A stretch of 15,130 bases of DNA. Source: Clostridiales bacterium (GTDB lineage Bacteria; Bacillota; Clostridia; Oscillospirales; CAG-272). The DNA lies in the NCBI GenBank assembly GCA_003523225.1, contig DPGK01000003.1, positions 20,017 to 35,146 of the forward strand. Direction: 5' to 3'. The notes beneath the pieces were generated by a model. It was given only the letters and a program-made list of their open reading frames with translations, was not told the DNA's origin and searched no databases. Positions 7,267 to 15,108 of this stretch are shown here, in pieces. How positions within the stretch are numbered: the stretch's first letter is position 1; each line of letters begins with the position of its first letter. The position numbers were made by a program, and so were the translations under genes.

Positions 7267-7881
7267 ATGCTTGCAAATCTTGCTTACAACCGTGACAGGG
7301 CAGTGGAATACGCCCGAAGATGGGCGCTTGACCGCAATCCGCTTTTTATTGACTTTACCGGGGGCGGCGGCGACTGCACGAATTTTGTGTCCCAATGCAT
7401 TCTTGCGGGCAGCTGCGTTATGAATTTCACGCCGGATTTCGGCTGGTACTTCATAAGCTCCGACGACCGCGCTCCCGCATGGACGGGAGTTGAGTTTTTT
7501 TACGATTTCATGACGGGCGCTCCCGCTTTTTCCGGGCGCAACGGCGGCGTAGGTCCATACGGTTTTGAAATACAGCGCCGCGAGGTCCTGCCCGGTGACG
7601 CCGTACAGCTTGCGGACGAGGAGGGGGACTTTTATCACACGCTCTTTGTGACCTCTGTCGCGGGAAACGAAATATTCGTCGCGGCGCATTCCGACGACGC
7701 ACTTGACCGCAGGCTCTCATCCTACACCTACGCTGCGGCGCGCTTCATACATATCGCCGGAGTCCGCATTGAGGTCGGCGGGGAGGACTGCTTTTACGCT
7801 CTCATAAACGGCGAGGCGCTTCCGATCCCGATGCCAATGCCGCCTCCGCCGCCTCCGACCGTACCACCCGAGGAGATGTAA
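7267..7881 (+). CDS. Amidase-domain (Amidase_6-like) protein with polyproline tail
   Basis: A 204-residue protein built almost entirely of the putative amidase domain. YNRDRAVEYARRWA at 7-20 and GGGGDCTNFVSQ near 32-43 are characteristic; Cys37 and His124 are the likely catalytic pair of a papain-like NlpC/P60-type fold. The AHSDDALDRRLSSY segment (140-153) also fits the family. The natural substrate is unknown; cell-wall peptide amide bonds are a guess. The ATG at 7267 has GGGAGG nine bases upstream, so the longer in-frame start at 7162 is rejected. No signal peptide or membrane segment is present, so it appears cytoplasmic unless exported otherwise. The tail (about 185-204) is proline-rich with six consecutive Pro, likely needing EF-P for smooth translation. 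The gene stands alone, divergent from the DUF512 operon and convergent with ogg. Confidence 0.85.
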   Translation: MLANLAYNRDRAVEYARRWALDRNPLFIDFTGGGGDCTNFVSQCILAGSCVMNFTPDFGWYFISSDDRAPAWTGVEFFYDFMTGAPAFSGRNGGVGPYGFEIQRREVLPGDAVQLADEEGDFYHTLFVTSVAGNEIFVAAHSDDALDRRLSSYTYAAARFIHIAGVRIEVGGEDCFYALINGEALPIPMPMPPPPPPTVPPEEM

Positions 7882-7908
7882 GAGTCAAAACGTTTTCGGG
7901 GGTGCACA

Positions 7909-8838
7909 TCAGCCGCCTGCGAGCGATTTTTCCCGCTCATAATAAAACAGATACTGCTGAGCCACGCCCGCATAAGGACCAAGCGCCGCGGCGTCAAAGT
8001 CGCCCGGAAAATACTTGGCAATGACCCGCTTTATCCATACGTCAACGGGAAATGCGTCAAATCTTGAAAAACCGAAAAGCAGGGTGCAGGCGGCGACCTT
8101 CGGTCCTACGCCTGAGATGCTCATCAAAAGCTCCGCGGCGTCGCGTGTGCTGTCCGCACACGCGACGCTTCCGAGCTCAAGTATCCCGTCCGCAACGCGC
8201 CGCGCGGCGTCGTATATGTATTTTGCGCGGAATCCGGTTCTCAGCTCGGCAAGTGCCGGAATACCGGCTTCCGCCAGTGCCTCGGGAGTTGGGAAGGCGT
8301 ATTCCGTCTCACGCGCACCGTGCCGCTCAAGCCCGCGGCAGTCGATCGGCGTTCCGTATTTTTCGGATATTGCCGCCACAAGCTTCCGTATGCGCGGTAT
8401 GTTGTTGTTCTGCGATATTATGAAGGAACACAGCGCCTCCCACGAGTCCTGACGGAGAATGCGTATGCCGCCCCCGACCTCTACCGCCTCGCGCAGCACC
8501 TCACGGTCGGAGCGGGAGAGTATGTCCCGCTTTATTGCCGCATAGTCGGTGTCAAGCCCGAAGTAGCCGCGCCATATCGCGTCAAATTCTGCCGCGTCGG
8601 TGTTGTAAAAGTAAAGGGTGTCACCGTCCTCTGCTACGGCAATGAACCTGCCGAGCGCCACACCTGAATATTCGCATTCATGGGCGCTGTCCTCAACTCT
8701 TGTAAAGCGGAAGCACTGCCCGCACTCCATAACGGCGCACAGGTCAAAGTCCTTTGCGCCTTCGATCTTTATATACGGAACAGAGCCTTCTGTTCCGGAA
8801 CTGAAATTTACCGCCGGGGTTATTAGCTCCGTGCTCAT
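7909..8838 (-). CDS. ogg: OGG1-type 8-oxoguanine DNA glycosylase/AP lyase
   Basis: A 309-residue base-excision repair enzyme expected to remove 8-oxoguanine and cleave the abasic site. An OGG_N-like domain covers about residues 1-125, with the ECGQCFRF turn at 38-45 like the SGQSFRW of human OGG1. The HhH-GPD domain follows: NNNIPRI at 144-150, GFRAKY at 202-207, then the hairpin ISGVGPKVAAC with Schiff-base Lys247, and PVDVW with catalytic Asp266. The C-terminal YAGVAQQYLFYYER is typical of clostridial members. The ATG has GGAGG seven bases upstream. The stop codon lies 27 bp from the end of the convergent amidase gene, with only a short AAAACGTTTT palindrome between them and no clear terminator. 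Confidence 0.93.
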   Translation of the reverse strand: MSTELITPAVNFSSGTEGSVPYIKIEGAKDFDLCAVMECGQCFRFTRVEDSAHECEYSGVALGRFIAVAEDGDTLYFYNTDAAEFDAIWRGYFGLDTDYAAIKRDILSRSDREVLREAVEVGGGIRILRQDSWEALCSFIISQNNNIPRIRKLVAAISEKYGTPIDCRGLERHGARETEYAFPTPEALAEAGIPALAELRTGFRAKYIYDAARRVADGILELGSVACADSTRDAAELLMSISGVGPKVAACTLLFGFSRFDAFPVDVWIKRVIAKYFPGDFDAAALGPYAGVAQQYLFYYEREKSLAGG

Positions 8839-8897
8839 GGTTTATCCTCCGGAAAAAAATTAATTTGTCAAATATGACGTTTTGCTATTGCTTATAG

Positions 8898-8936
8898 GTG
8901 CGTGTTTATGGTATAATTATTAAAAGTCACACGCAC
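8898..8936. repeat. Inverted repeat straddling the DUF6062 promoter
   Basis: GTGCGTGT at 8898-8905 and its exact complement ACACGCAC at 8929-8936 enclose 23 bp that contain the extended -10 TGGTATAAT. Arm centres are 31 bp apart, about three helical turns. This arrangement suits a regulator that covers the promoter, or a stem-loop in the leftward ogg transcript. The arms are seen directly; the role is inferred. A smaller palindrome, GTCA-aata-TGAC, lies at 8867-8878. Confidence 0.5.
8909..8917 (+). promoter_or_regulatory. Extended -10 promoter for the DUF6062 operon
   Basis: A perfect TATAAT at 8912-8917 is preceded by TG one base upstream (8909-8910). The best -35 is poor (TTGCTT at 8888-8893, spacing 18), as is usual for extended -10 promoters. 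Transcription would start near 8923, about 117 nt before the gene. Confidence 0.55.
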
Positions 8937-8954
8937 TGAAATTACCCGACTTAT

Positions 8955-8983
8955 ATTATACAACTTTTTTCGCGACACGGCAA
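8955..8983 (-). promoter_or_regulatory. Candidate promoter for ogg
   Basis: On the minus strand TTGCCG at 8983-8978 (four of six) is followed after 17 bp by a perfect TATAAT at 8960-8955. Transcription would start near 8948 and run leftward through the inverted repeat, giving a leader of about 110 nt before the ogg ATG. It faces the rightward promoter at 8909-8917, so the two transcripts would overlap by about 25 bp. Confidence 0.5.
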
Positions 8984-9039
8984 CATCGGGCGTGCGAAAA
9001 CCGCAAAAACTGCCGCGGCGCGGCGGAACGGACGTACAA

Positions 9040-9744
9040 ATGCAGCAGATATACACGATACCGATCAAAGAACACTTTGGACGGAACAACGAGGCAAGAG
9101 CAAAATGCCCCTGCCCGCTTTGCTCGCTTTACCGGATGTTTGAGGAAAACGAGCTGGATATAATTCTCGGCGCTTCGATGATGGAGCCGGATATAAGGAT
9201 AGAGACGAACCGTCTGGGGTTCTGCCGCACGCATTACGATATGATGTTCGTGCGCAAAAACCGCCTTGGCATGGCGCTGACGCTTGAAAGCCATCTTGAC
9301 AAGCTGCGCAAGGATATTTCCGACCTTCCGCTGACCGTACCCGGTACGCGCGCCCGCGCCCGGATAAGCGAGCTGAGGGAAAGCTGCTATGTATGCGGCA
9401 GGATAGAGCGAAATTTCGGCAATCTGCTTGAAAATATCATCTATCTCTGGGACACCGAGGAGGAGTTCCGCGAGATGTTTGCGGCGCAGAGCTGTATCTG
9501 CCTGCCGCATTATGCGGATCTTCTCGGTACTGCTAAGGCAAAGCTGCCGCAGAAGCGCTACCGCGAGTTTGCGCGCGCGGCGGAAAACATCGTGCTTCCG
9601 TACTTTGACAAGCTGCGCGAGGATGTAAGCTGGTTCTGCAAAAAGTTTGACTACCGCTATGACTCCGAGCCGTGGTACGACTCAAAGGACGCGGTCGAGA
9701 GGGCAATGAAATTTTTGCGTTCCGACCTTCACGAAAAGAGCTGA
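9040..9744 (+). CDS. DUF6062 family protein, putative zinc-binding
   Basis: A 234-residue soluble protein of a clostridial family with no known function. The N-terminus (IYTIPIKEHF) and MEPDIRIETNRLGFC are family hallmarks. It has two similar cysteine/histidine modules: Cys25-x2-Cys28 with Cys62-x2-His65, and Cys116-x2-Cys119 with Cys154-x2-His157. Each has a CxxC pair, about 34 residues, then CxxHY. This suggests an internal duplication of a metal-binding unit. I chose the ATG at 9040 over the GTG at 8992 because it matches the family N-terminus; its ribosome site is weak (GGA seven bases upstream). A GAGCT-GAAA-AGCTC hairpin overlaps the stop codon (9738-9751). It begins a tandem run with mnmM, 38 bp downstream. 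Confidence 0.88.
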   Translation: MQQIYTIPIKEHFGRNNEARAKCPCPLCSLYRMFEENELDIILGASMMEPDIRIETNRLGFCRTHYDMMFVRKNRLGMALTLESHLDKLRKDISDLPLTVPGTRARARISELRESCYVCGRIERNFGNLLENIIYLWDTEEEFREMFAAQSCICLPHYADLLGTAKAKLPQKRYREFARAAENIVLPYFDKLREDVSWFCKKFDYRYDSEPWYDSKDAVERAMKFLRSDLHEKS

Positions 9745-9782
9745 AAAGCTCCCAAAATAAAAAACAAGGAACTGTTTTTACA

Positions 9783-10349
9783 ATGATAGACCTGCTTTCG
9801 CTTCATAAGCAGTTTATACTTACTCATCTGCGAAAGGGAGATACCGCCGCAGATTTTACAATGGGAAACGGCTACGACACCGAGTTTCTTTCAAAGGCGG
9901 TAGGACCTGACGGAAAGGTCTACTCCTTTGACATCCAGCCGGCGGCGCTTACCTCCACTGCGGCGCATCTTGCCGCGTCCGGATGTCCGGAAAATTATCG
10001 CCTGATACTCGATTCACACAGCAACGCAAAGCAATACATAACCGAGCCGATACGCGCCGGGATGTTCAATCTCGGCTGGCTTCCCGGCTCTGACAAGACG
10101 GTAACCACCCGCAGGGAGACGACTCTGCCCGCCATAGAGGCGGCGATCGATCTGCTCTCCCCGGACGGCGTGCTGACTGTCGCCGTCTACCCCGGACATG
10201 CCGAGGGCGAGGCGGAGGGAAAGCTGATCGAGGAATATCTTTCGGGACTTTCCCGACACCGCGTGTGCGTTACAAAGATCAAGATAGTCAATTCACCCTC
10301 CTCTCCGTTTTTCTTTCTGATTGAAACAAAGGAGGAGAGGAAAAAATAA
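9783..10349 (+). CDS. mnmM: MnmM-like tRNA methyltransferase (YtqB family)
   Basis: A 188-residue class I SAM-dependent methyltransferase. By family, it methylates the 5-aminomethyl-2-thiouridine wobble base of tRNA to 5-methylaminomethyl-2-thiouridine. The SAM motif DFTMGNGYDTEFL is at 24-36 and the acidic ribose-binding FDIQ at 49-52. The family-specific FNLGWLPGSDK is at 95-105 and VYPGH at 135-139. Older databases call this family a putative rRNA methylase. The length matches the family. The ATG at 9783 is preceded by AAGGA with a rather long 12-nt spacer; a longer start at 9672 would overlap the previous gene and lacks homologous features. It lies in tandem with DUF6062 and the carboxypeptidase gene. 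Confidence 0.9.
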   Translation: MIDLLSLHKQFILTHLRKGDTAADFTMGNGYDTEFLSKAVGPDGKVYSFDIQPAALTSTAAHLAASGCPENYRLILDSHSNAKQYITEPIRAGMFNLGWLPGSDKTVTTRRETTLPAIEAAIDLLSPDGVLTVAVYPGHAEGEAEGKLIEEYLSGLSRHRVCVTKIKIVNSPSSPFFFLIETKEERKK

Positions 10350-10353
10350 TCAT

Positions 10354-10371
10354 GGACGCCTTGCGGCGTCC
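10354..10371 (+). other. Intergenic hairpin after mnmM
   Basis: GGACGCC at 10354-10360 and GGCGTCC at 10365-10371 form a perfect 7-bp GC-rich stem with loop TTGC. No T run follows, so it is not a standard terminator. It lies in the 81-bp gap before the carboxypeptidase gene and may mark an mRNA processing or stability point. Confidence 0.45.
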
Positions 10372-10430
10372 GCAGGATGATCTCCTTTGCCGTCGTTTAT
10401 TCGGCAGTGGGACGAAGGGAACGGATAAGA

Positions 10431-12434
10431 ATGGCTCTCAATGAGGAAAATGAGCGCGGAGGATACCGCGCGGACAGCTCTGCCGGCACTGATGAGGAAT
10501 ATTTTGAACTGCTTGACAGACGGCGACGGGAGCTTGCGCGCGGTCGTGCGGATAAACCGGAAAACCCGTCGACGGCGCCACCTCAGGAAACCACTGCCGC
10601 CCGCACAAGCACTGCCCGAAGCACGGCTTCAGGCGCGGCGCAAAAAAACGGCGGAACTGCGACTGCACATCGGGAAGTCCGCCATCCCCAACAGCCAAGC
10701 GTAAACCCGGCTCGCCAACCAAACGCAAATGCGGCTCGTCGGGACGAACCCCAGCCTCAACGACCCAAGACAACCGCGGAGCGCAAAAGCGTGCGCCAAC
10801 CGCAGCAACATCAACAGCAGCAACAGAAAGCAAACGCGGCTCGCCGCGGAAATCCCTCGCCGGAAAAAGACGCGCGCAGGACGGCTCAGCCCATAAGTGC
10901 AGAGGAAGCCCGCCGTATCGCCTCGGCGCGGCGCGCTGAGGCGGAAAAACGCCGTGCCGAGGAGGAGAGGCGGCGCGCCGAAGAAGAAAAGCGCCTCAAG
11001 GAGATGAAAAAACGCATCCGCGCCAAAAAAAGAGCCGAGCTTGCCGGGCGCGCGCTTGCGGCAGGCGAAAATCTGCTTATCTTCTTTGGGATCTTTATTA
11101 TTGTATGCGCCGTGGCTTTTTCGGGCTTTGTGATATATCTTTCCCGCACGGTGCGCCCGGAGGATGAAGACACGCGCGGCTTTACCTACCGGGTCGAGGA
11201 GAGCAGCCGCTCTCTCGGCTTTGAGGACGTGGTATCGGACGACGTGATCTATGTGGATTTCACCGGAATTGCCGGGCTTTGCGGAATTAGCATCAGCGGC
11301 GTGCGCGAGGAGCTTGTCTTTGAGGCAAGCGGCGAACGGGCTGTATTCGTCCCCGGCTCGGATCGCGCGTATGTCAACGGTACGCAGATCACACTTGAGG
11401 GCGCGGCACTGCTGCGCGAGGAGCATCTGTGGTTGCCTCTCAGCTTTGTTCAGAAATATGTGAGCGGAGTTGAGGCGACGCTTGACGAGGTTGAAAAGCG
11501 CGGCAAAATGTACCGTGTCATCTCGGTCTCCCGTACTCCCGACCCCGAAGCGACAGGTGCGCTTGACTGCTGGCTTGAGCCCTCCTTCCGGCTTAAGGCG
11601 GGGGAAACGCTTTCGGGACTTTCGCCTTATGACACACCTGACGGGTCGCTTCCGGTAATTTCTCCCGCGCCCGTATGTGAGTTTATTTCCGACCTCTCGG
11701 CATACGAAAGATATATGTCCCCCGACGGCACGATGCGGGACAGCTTCCTTCTGCTTGTAAACAGCGACAGCCGGCTTACCTACCGCTATGTCCCATCAGG
11801 TCTTACCGCAGTGGCTGACGCGCGCACACAGGGGTCTGAAATTTATCTTTCCCTTTATGCGGAAAAAGCGCTTGAGGCACTGCTTTTGGAGGCGCGCGCC
11901 GCAGGCTTTGACACGATTGCCGTATCCGGCGCGTATGTTTCATATGACACGCAGGCGGCGGCGTTTGATTCATATCTTTCTGCCGAACGCAATTACAGCA
12001 AAAACAACTATGCCGCCACCGGCAAACGGTTCAGTGACGAGGCGTATGCCGTGCTTGGCAGCGATCATATTACCGATAATTACATATCGAAGGACAATTA
12101 TACGCTCTCTCTTGCCGACGCGCGGCGTGTTGTGCTTTCCTACTGCGCCGAACCGGGCAGCGACGAGCATCAGAGCGGACTTTGCGCAGACCTGTGCGAC
12201 ATCTCCCCTGCGTCGGCGGACTTTGCAGACAGTGAGTTTTACGGCTGGCTGAGTCTCAACGCGCACAAATTCGGATTTATTCTGCGCTATCCCGCCGACA
12301 AGACCGAACAGACCGGCCACGCCTTTGAGCCGTGGCATCTGAGATTTGTCGGAAGATATCACGCATTTGCCATATTCTCCTCCGGCTTATGTTTTGAGGA
12401 GTATCTCGAAGCAATGAGGGATACCAATCAATAA
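10431..12434 (+). CDS. Membrane-anchored VanY-type (M15B) D,D-carboxypeptidase
   Basis: A 667-residue single-pass membrane protein likely trimming D-Ala from peptidoglycan stem peptides. Residues 1-154 are disordered, rich in Ala, Arg, Pro and Gln. Residues 155-207 form a very charged Glu/Arg/Lys coiled coil. One transmembrane helix (215-239) follows a basic stretch, so the N-terminus is cytoplasmic. Outside lie a beta domain like the copper amine oxidase N-terminal stalk (about 305-352) and the M15B peptidase domain (about 470-655). Zinc ligands are His580, Asp587 and His636; Glu633 is the base (EPWH). The motif SxHxxGxAxD deviates: Asp578 replaces Ser and Cys585 replaces Ala. I chose ATG 10431 because AAGGGA lies ten bases upstream; the start at 10377 has no spaced site. 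It follows mnmM by 81 bp and precedes the PHP gene by 37 bp. Confidence 0.85.
   Translation: MALNEENERGGYRADSSAGTDEEYFELLDRRRRELARGRADKPENPSTAPPQETTAARTSTARSTASGAAQKNGGTATAHREVRHPQQPSVNPARQPNANAARRDEPQPQRPKTTAERKSVRQPQQHQQQQQKANAARRGNPSPEKDARRTAQPISAEEARRIASARRAEAEKRRAEEERRRAEEEKRLKEMKKRIRAKKRAELAGRALAAGENLLIFFGIFIIVCAVAFSGFVIYLSRTVRPEDEDTRGFTYRVEESSRSLGFEDVVSDDVIYVDFTGIAGLCGISISGVREELVFEASGERAVFVPGSDRAYVNGTQITLEGAALLREEHLWLPLSFVQKYVSGVEATLDEVEKRGKMYRVISVSRTPDPEATGALDCWLEPSFRLKAGETLSGLSPYDTPDGSLPVISPAPVCEFISDLSAYERYMSPDGTMRDSFLLLVNSDSRLTYRYVPSGLTAVADARTQGSEIYLSLYAEKALEALLLEARAAGFDTIAVSGAYVSYDTQAAAFDSYLSAERNYSKNNYAATGKRFSDEAYAVLGSDHITDNYISKDNYTLSLADARRVVLSYCAEPGSDEHQSGLCADLCDISPASADFADSEFYGWLSLNAHKFGFILRYPADKTEQTGHAFEPWHLRFVGRYHAFAIFSSGLCFEEYLEAMRDTNQ
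10701..10845 (+). repeat. Three imperfect 16-nt repeats in the disordered domain
   Basis: Related 16-mers at 10701-10716, 10725-10740 and 10830-10845 share the pattern GYAAAYSCGGCTCGYC. They encode Asn-(Pro/Ala)-Ala-Arg in the cytoplasmic low-complexity region, beside a Gln-rich CAA/CAG run at about 10803-10826. They probably reflect local slippage or duplication within a disordered segment. Confidence 0.5.
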
Positions 12435-12471
12435 AAAACAACCATCGCTTTGATCAAGAAAGGAAAAAACA

Positions 12472-15108
12472 ATGAAAAAGACACACGCACGTTTTTACTT
12501 TGCGGTAGCGTTATGCGCGCTGCTCTGCCTTTGCTTCCTTTTCGGCTGCAAGCCGACTGATGGGACCACGGACAATTCCACCGCTGTCACCACAGTACCC
12601 GAAACCGAAGCTCCGGCAGTGGAACTTGATATAATTTCGGGAGGAGCTACGGATTACGTATTTGTTTATCCCTCCAAGATGTCAAATTCCGCATATGATG
12701 AAGTGCTTGACTTTTATACCGATATCAGCCTTGCCTTTAACTGCCTCGGCAGCTTCAAGCTCTCTGCAGACAATGTCGAGTCGACCTCGGCACATGAGAT
12801 ACTGGTAGGAAACACCTCCCGCCCCGAGACCGCCAAGGCAATGGAGGGACTCGGAGAGTACAGCTGGATAATAACCGTTGTTGACGACAAGCTCGTAATT
12901 GCCGGAGGAAACGAAATCGCCACCTCCGAGGCAATGAAATTCTTTACTGATAATTATGTAAAAGACAAGACCTCGCTGAAGGTCATGAGCGATATATGCG
13001 ATAAATATATCTCCGCTCCGGTGGTCATCGCCGCCTCCCCCGAGGATTACTATCACGACCTTGACAGCACAAAGCCGGAAATAAAGATAGACTTTTACGC
13101 GTATCCCGCCGTTGACCTTTCAAAAAGCATGCTCAAGGTAGGAGACGTGGATTACACCGGAAGCGCAAAGTGGAGCGACAGCTCGGTCGTACTTTCCGGA
13201 GTGGAGTTTGTTCCCGGCGCGTATAAGCTTGAGCTGACTATCTTTGATACCGCTGGAGGAACGTCTGAGTACACGCATCATTTCGGCTGCGGCAACACCC
13301 CCGACGTCATGAGCCTCTATAAGGGCGAGCTGCACGCTCACACCTCCGATTCCGACGGCGTGGGTACTCCCCGTGACGCATACATATACGCACGCGATGT
13401 GGCGGGTCTTGATTTCTTTGCCGTCACCGACCATTCAAACTCCTGCTCCTCCGCCACATACCTCAAAAAGCACCTTGAGGTTGCCGATGAGCTGTATCAG
13501 CCCGGCAAGTATGTCACAATGTACGGATATGAGCAGACATATAACATCTCCTCGGGCTTCTATGGGCATCTCAACACCATAAACTCCCGCAAGACATACA
13601 GCACGCGCACCTCGCACAACCTGCGTCAGTACTATGAGGCTATGGCGAAAGCGGAGGACTGTATCGTACAGTTCAACCACCCCGGCTACAAGTGGGGCAA
13701 CTTCCTTGAGTACGAAATGTGGAGCGAGCTTTACGACAGCGTGGTAAATCTTTATGAGTTCAAGGGCTCGGGCTATGACACCGAGTGGGCGCTCTGCCTT
13801 TCCAAGGGTTGGCACGTGGCACCGATGCACAACGAGGATAACCATTCGGCAAACTGGGGAACTGCGAATGAAGCAGTGGGTTATGTCCTTGCCCCGGCGC
13901 TTACACGCGACAATCTGGTTGACGCCATGAACCTCAACCGTGCATATACCACCACCGACGGAAGCCTTAAGATATATTACAGCATAAACGGCGAATGGCT
14001 CGGCTCAAGACTTGACGATCCTGAAAAGCTGAATGTAAAGGCGGAGCTTTCCACCTCCAAGAGCGGCGGACTCGGCAATGTATACCTTGTCGCTGAGGAT
14101 AACGTCGTCGTAGCGTCCGTGTCGCTCGGAACAAAGAAGTCCTACACCTGGGAGCTGACTCTTGAGCCTGAGTACGATTACTACTACATCAAAGTGTCAA
14201 ATTCCGAATGTTTTGCCGTTACAGCACCCGTCTGGGTCGAAAACCGCGATCTTATAAGCATTACCGATATGTCGCAGTCGCTTCAGGTCAACCGCGCCGG
14301 TTCTGAGGATTACGGCGTGACCGCAAAGGTAAAGAACACCTCCGACAAGACGCTGAACGACGTTACCGTTAAATTCTACCGCAGCACGCTTGCGGGCTTT
14401 AACGTTTCAAAGACCCAGCCCATTGCGACCGTAAACCTCGGAACAATGGTTCCGGGTGCGGAGATGGATGCTTTCTGCCTCTCCACCTATGATAAAACCT
14501 ACTGCCGCATTACCGCTGTGGTAAGCGCGAAAAACGGCAGCGCGACGTATTCGGATACCAAATACACAATGCTTTCCTGCATCACCGTCACCGAGATAAT
14601 GCCGAACACCAGCTCCTACGGATATCTGGAGCTTTACAATAACTCGGATGCAGAGCTGAATCTCCAGAACGTCGCCATGCGCTTTTATGCCAAGGCGGGT
14701 GCGGACAGCGCCTCGCTCACCGAAAACACCTGGCGCTTTGACGGAAAGGTGAAGGCTCATTCCGTCGCCGTCATCTGGTTCAGAAGCAATGCAAATCTCA
14801 CCGTAGCCGATTTCAACAAGAAATACGGAACCTCCCTTGTCGAGGGCGAGAACCTCTTTATCCTTGACACCACCAAGCAGATAAAGACCGATGTGACAAG
14901 CCAGTACGAGGTGACCTACGGCGGAACCGTGGTCTCGCGCATCTGGTTCAACTGGGGCGAGGATTCAGGCGAGGTGAAGTCCGGCAAGTCTGTTACCTAC
15001 TCATACCAGAAGCTGTACACGCTGACCGAGACAAAGCTCTCGGCAACCTCCGAGCCTACGCCCGGAACGGTAGCAACAGAGCAGATACCTGCCGTGGTGA
15101 ATAACTGA
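12472..15108 (+). CDS. PHP-domain (CehA/McbA-like) metallohydrolase lipoprotein with lamin-tail-like domain
   Basis: An 878-residue exported lipoprotein. A type II signal peptide ends in LFGC with lipidated Cys26; a Thr-rich linker follows. Residues about 50-170 resemble the accessory domain found before clostridial surface hydrolases (EILVGNTSRPETAKAM). Residues about 195-275 look like a beta-sandwich. The PHP domain runs from about 283 to 510: His288 and His290 (GELHAHTSDSDG), Asp320 and His321 (VTDHSN), Glu354, His403 (FNHPG), and Asp456 and His458 (HNEDNH), a full set of metal ligands. A CARDB-like segment (about 605-690) and a lamin-tail-like domain (about 703-815) follow. The substrate is unknown; phosphoester or ester hydrolysis at the cell surface is inferred. 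The ATG has AGGA seven bases upstream. The gene is complete: its TGA lies 22 bp before the window end. Confidence 0.88.
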   Translation: MKKTHARFYFAVALCALLCLCFLFGCKPTDGTTDNSTAVTTVPETEAPAVELDIISGGATDYVFVYPSKMSNSAYDEVLDFYTDISLAFNCLGSFKLSADNVESTSAHEILVGNTSRPETAKAMEGLGEYSWIITVVDDKLVIAGGNEIATSEAMKFFTDNYVKDKTSLKVMSDICDKYISAPVVIAASPEDYYHDLDSTKPEIKIDFYAYPAVDLSKSMLKVGDVDYTGSAKWSDSSVVLSGVEFVPGAYKLELTIFDTAGGTSEYTHHFGCGNTPDVMSLYKGELHAHTSDSDGVGTPRDAYIYARDVAGLDFFAVTDHSNSCSSATYLKKHLEVADELYQPGKYVTMYGYEQTYNISSGFYGHLNTINSRKTYSTRTSHNLRQYYEAMAKAEDCIVQFNHPGYKWGNFLEYEMWSELYDSVVNLYEFKGSGYDTEWALCLSKGWHVAPMHNEDNHSANWGTANEAVGYVLAPALTRDNLVDAMNLNRAYTTTDGSLKIYYSINGEWLGSRLDDPEKLNVKAELSTSKSGGLGNVYLVAEDNVVVASVSLGTKKSYTWELTLEPEYDYYYIKVSNSECFAVTAPVWVENRDLISITDMSQSLQVNRAGSEDYGVTAKVKNTSDKTLNDVTVKFYRSTLAGFNVSKTQPIATVNLGTMVPGAEMDAFCLSTYDKTYCRITAVVSAKNGSATYSDTKYTMLSCITVTEIMPNTSSYGYLELYNNSDAELNLQNVAMRFYAKAGADSASLTENTWRFDGKVKAHSVAVIWFRSNANLTVADFNKKYGTSLVEGENLFILDTTKQIKTDVTSQYEVTYGGTVVSRIWFNWGEDSGEVKSGKSVTYSYQKLYTLTETKLSATSEPTPGTVATEQIPAVVNN

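Noticed and set aside
7887..7896. AAAACGTTTT palindrome between the amidase gene and ogg
   Set aside because: A ten-base AT-rich palindrome has no loop and no GC stem, so it is not a credible terminator or operator on its own.
8992..9039. GTG start extending the DUF6062 protein by 16 residues
   Set aside because: The extension is basic and low in complexity, has no ribosome site, and the family N-terminus begins at the ATG at 9040.
9738..9751. GAGCT-GAAA-AGCTC hairpin at the DUF6062 stop codon
   Set aside because: A five-pair stem is short and could be chance; recorded in the gene entry but not as a separate element.
9672..9782. N-terminal extension of the MnmM-like protein
   Set aside because: It would overlap the end of the DUF6062 gene, and family members begin close to the LLSLHKQF segment.
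10377..10430. Upstream ATG extending the carboxypeptidase by 18 residues
   Set aside because: Its only possible ribosome site touches the ATG, while the ATG at 10431 has AAGGGA at a good distance.
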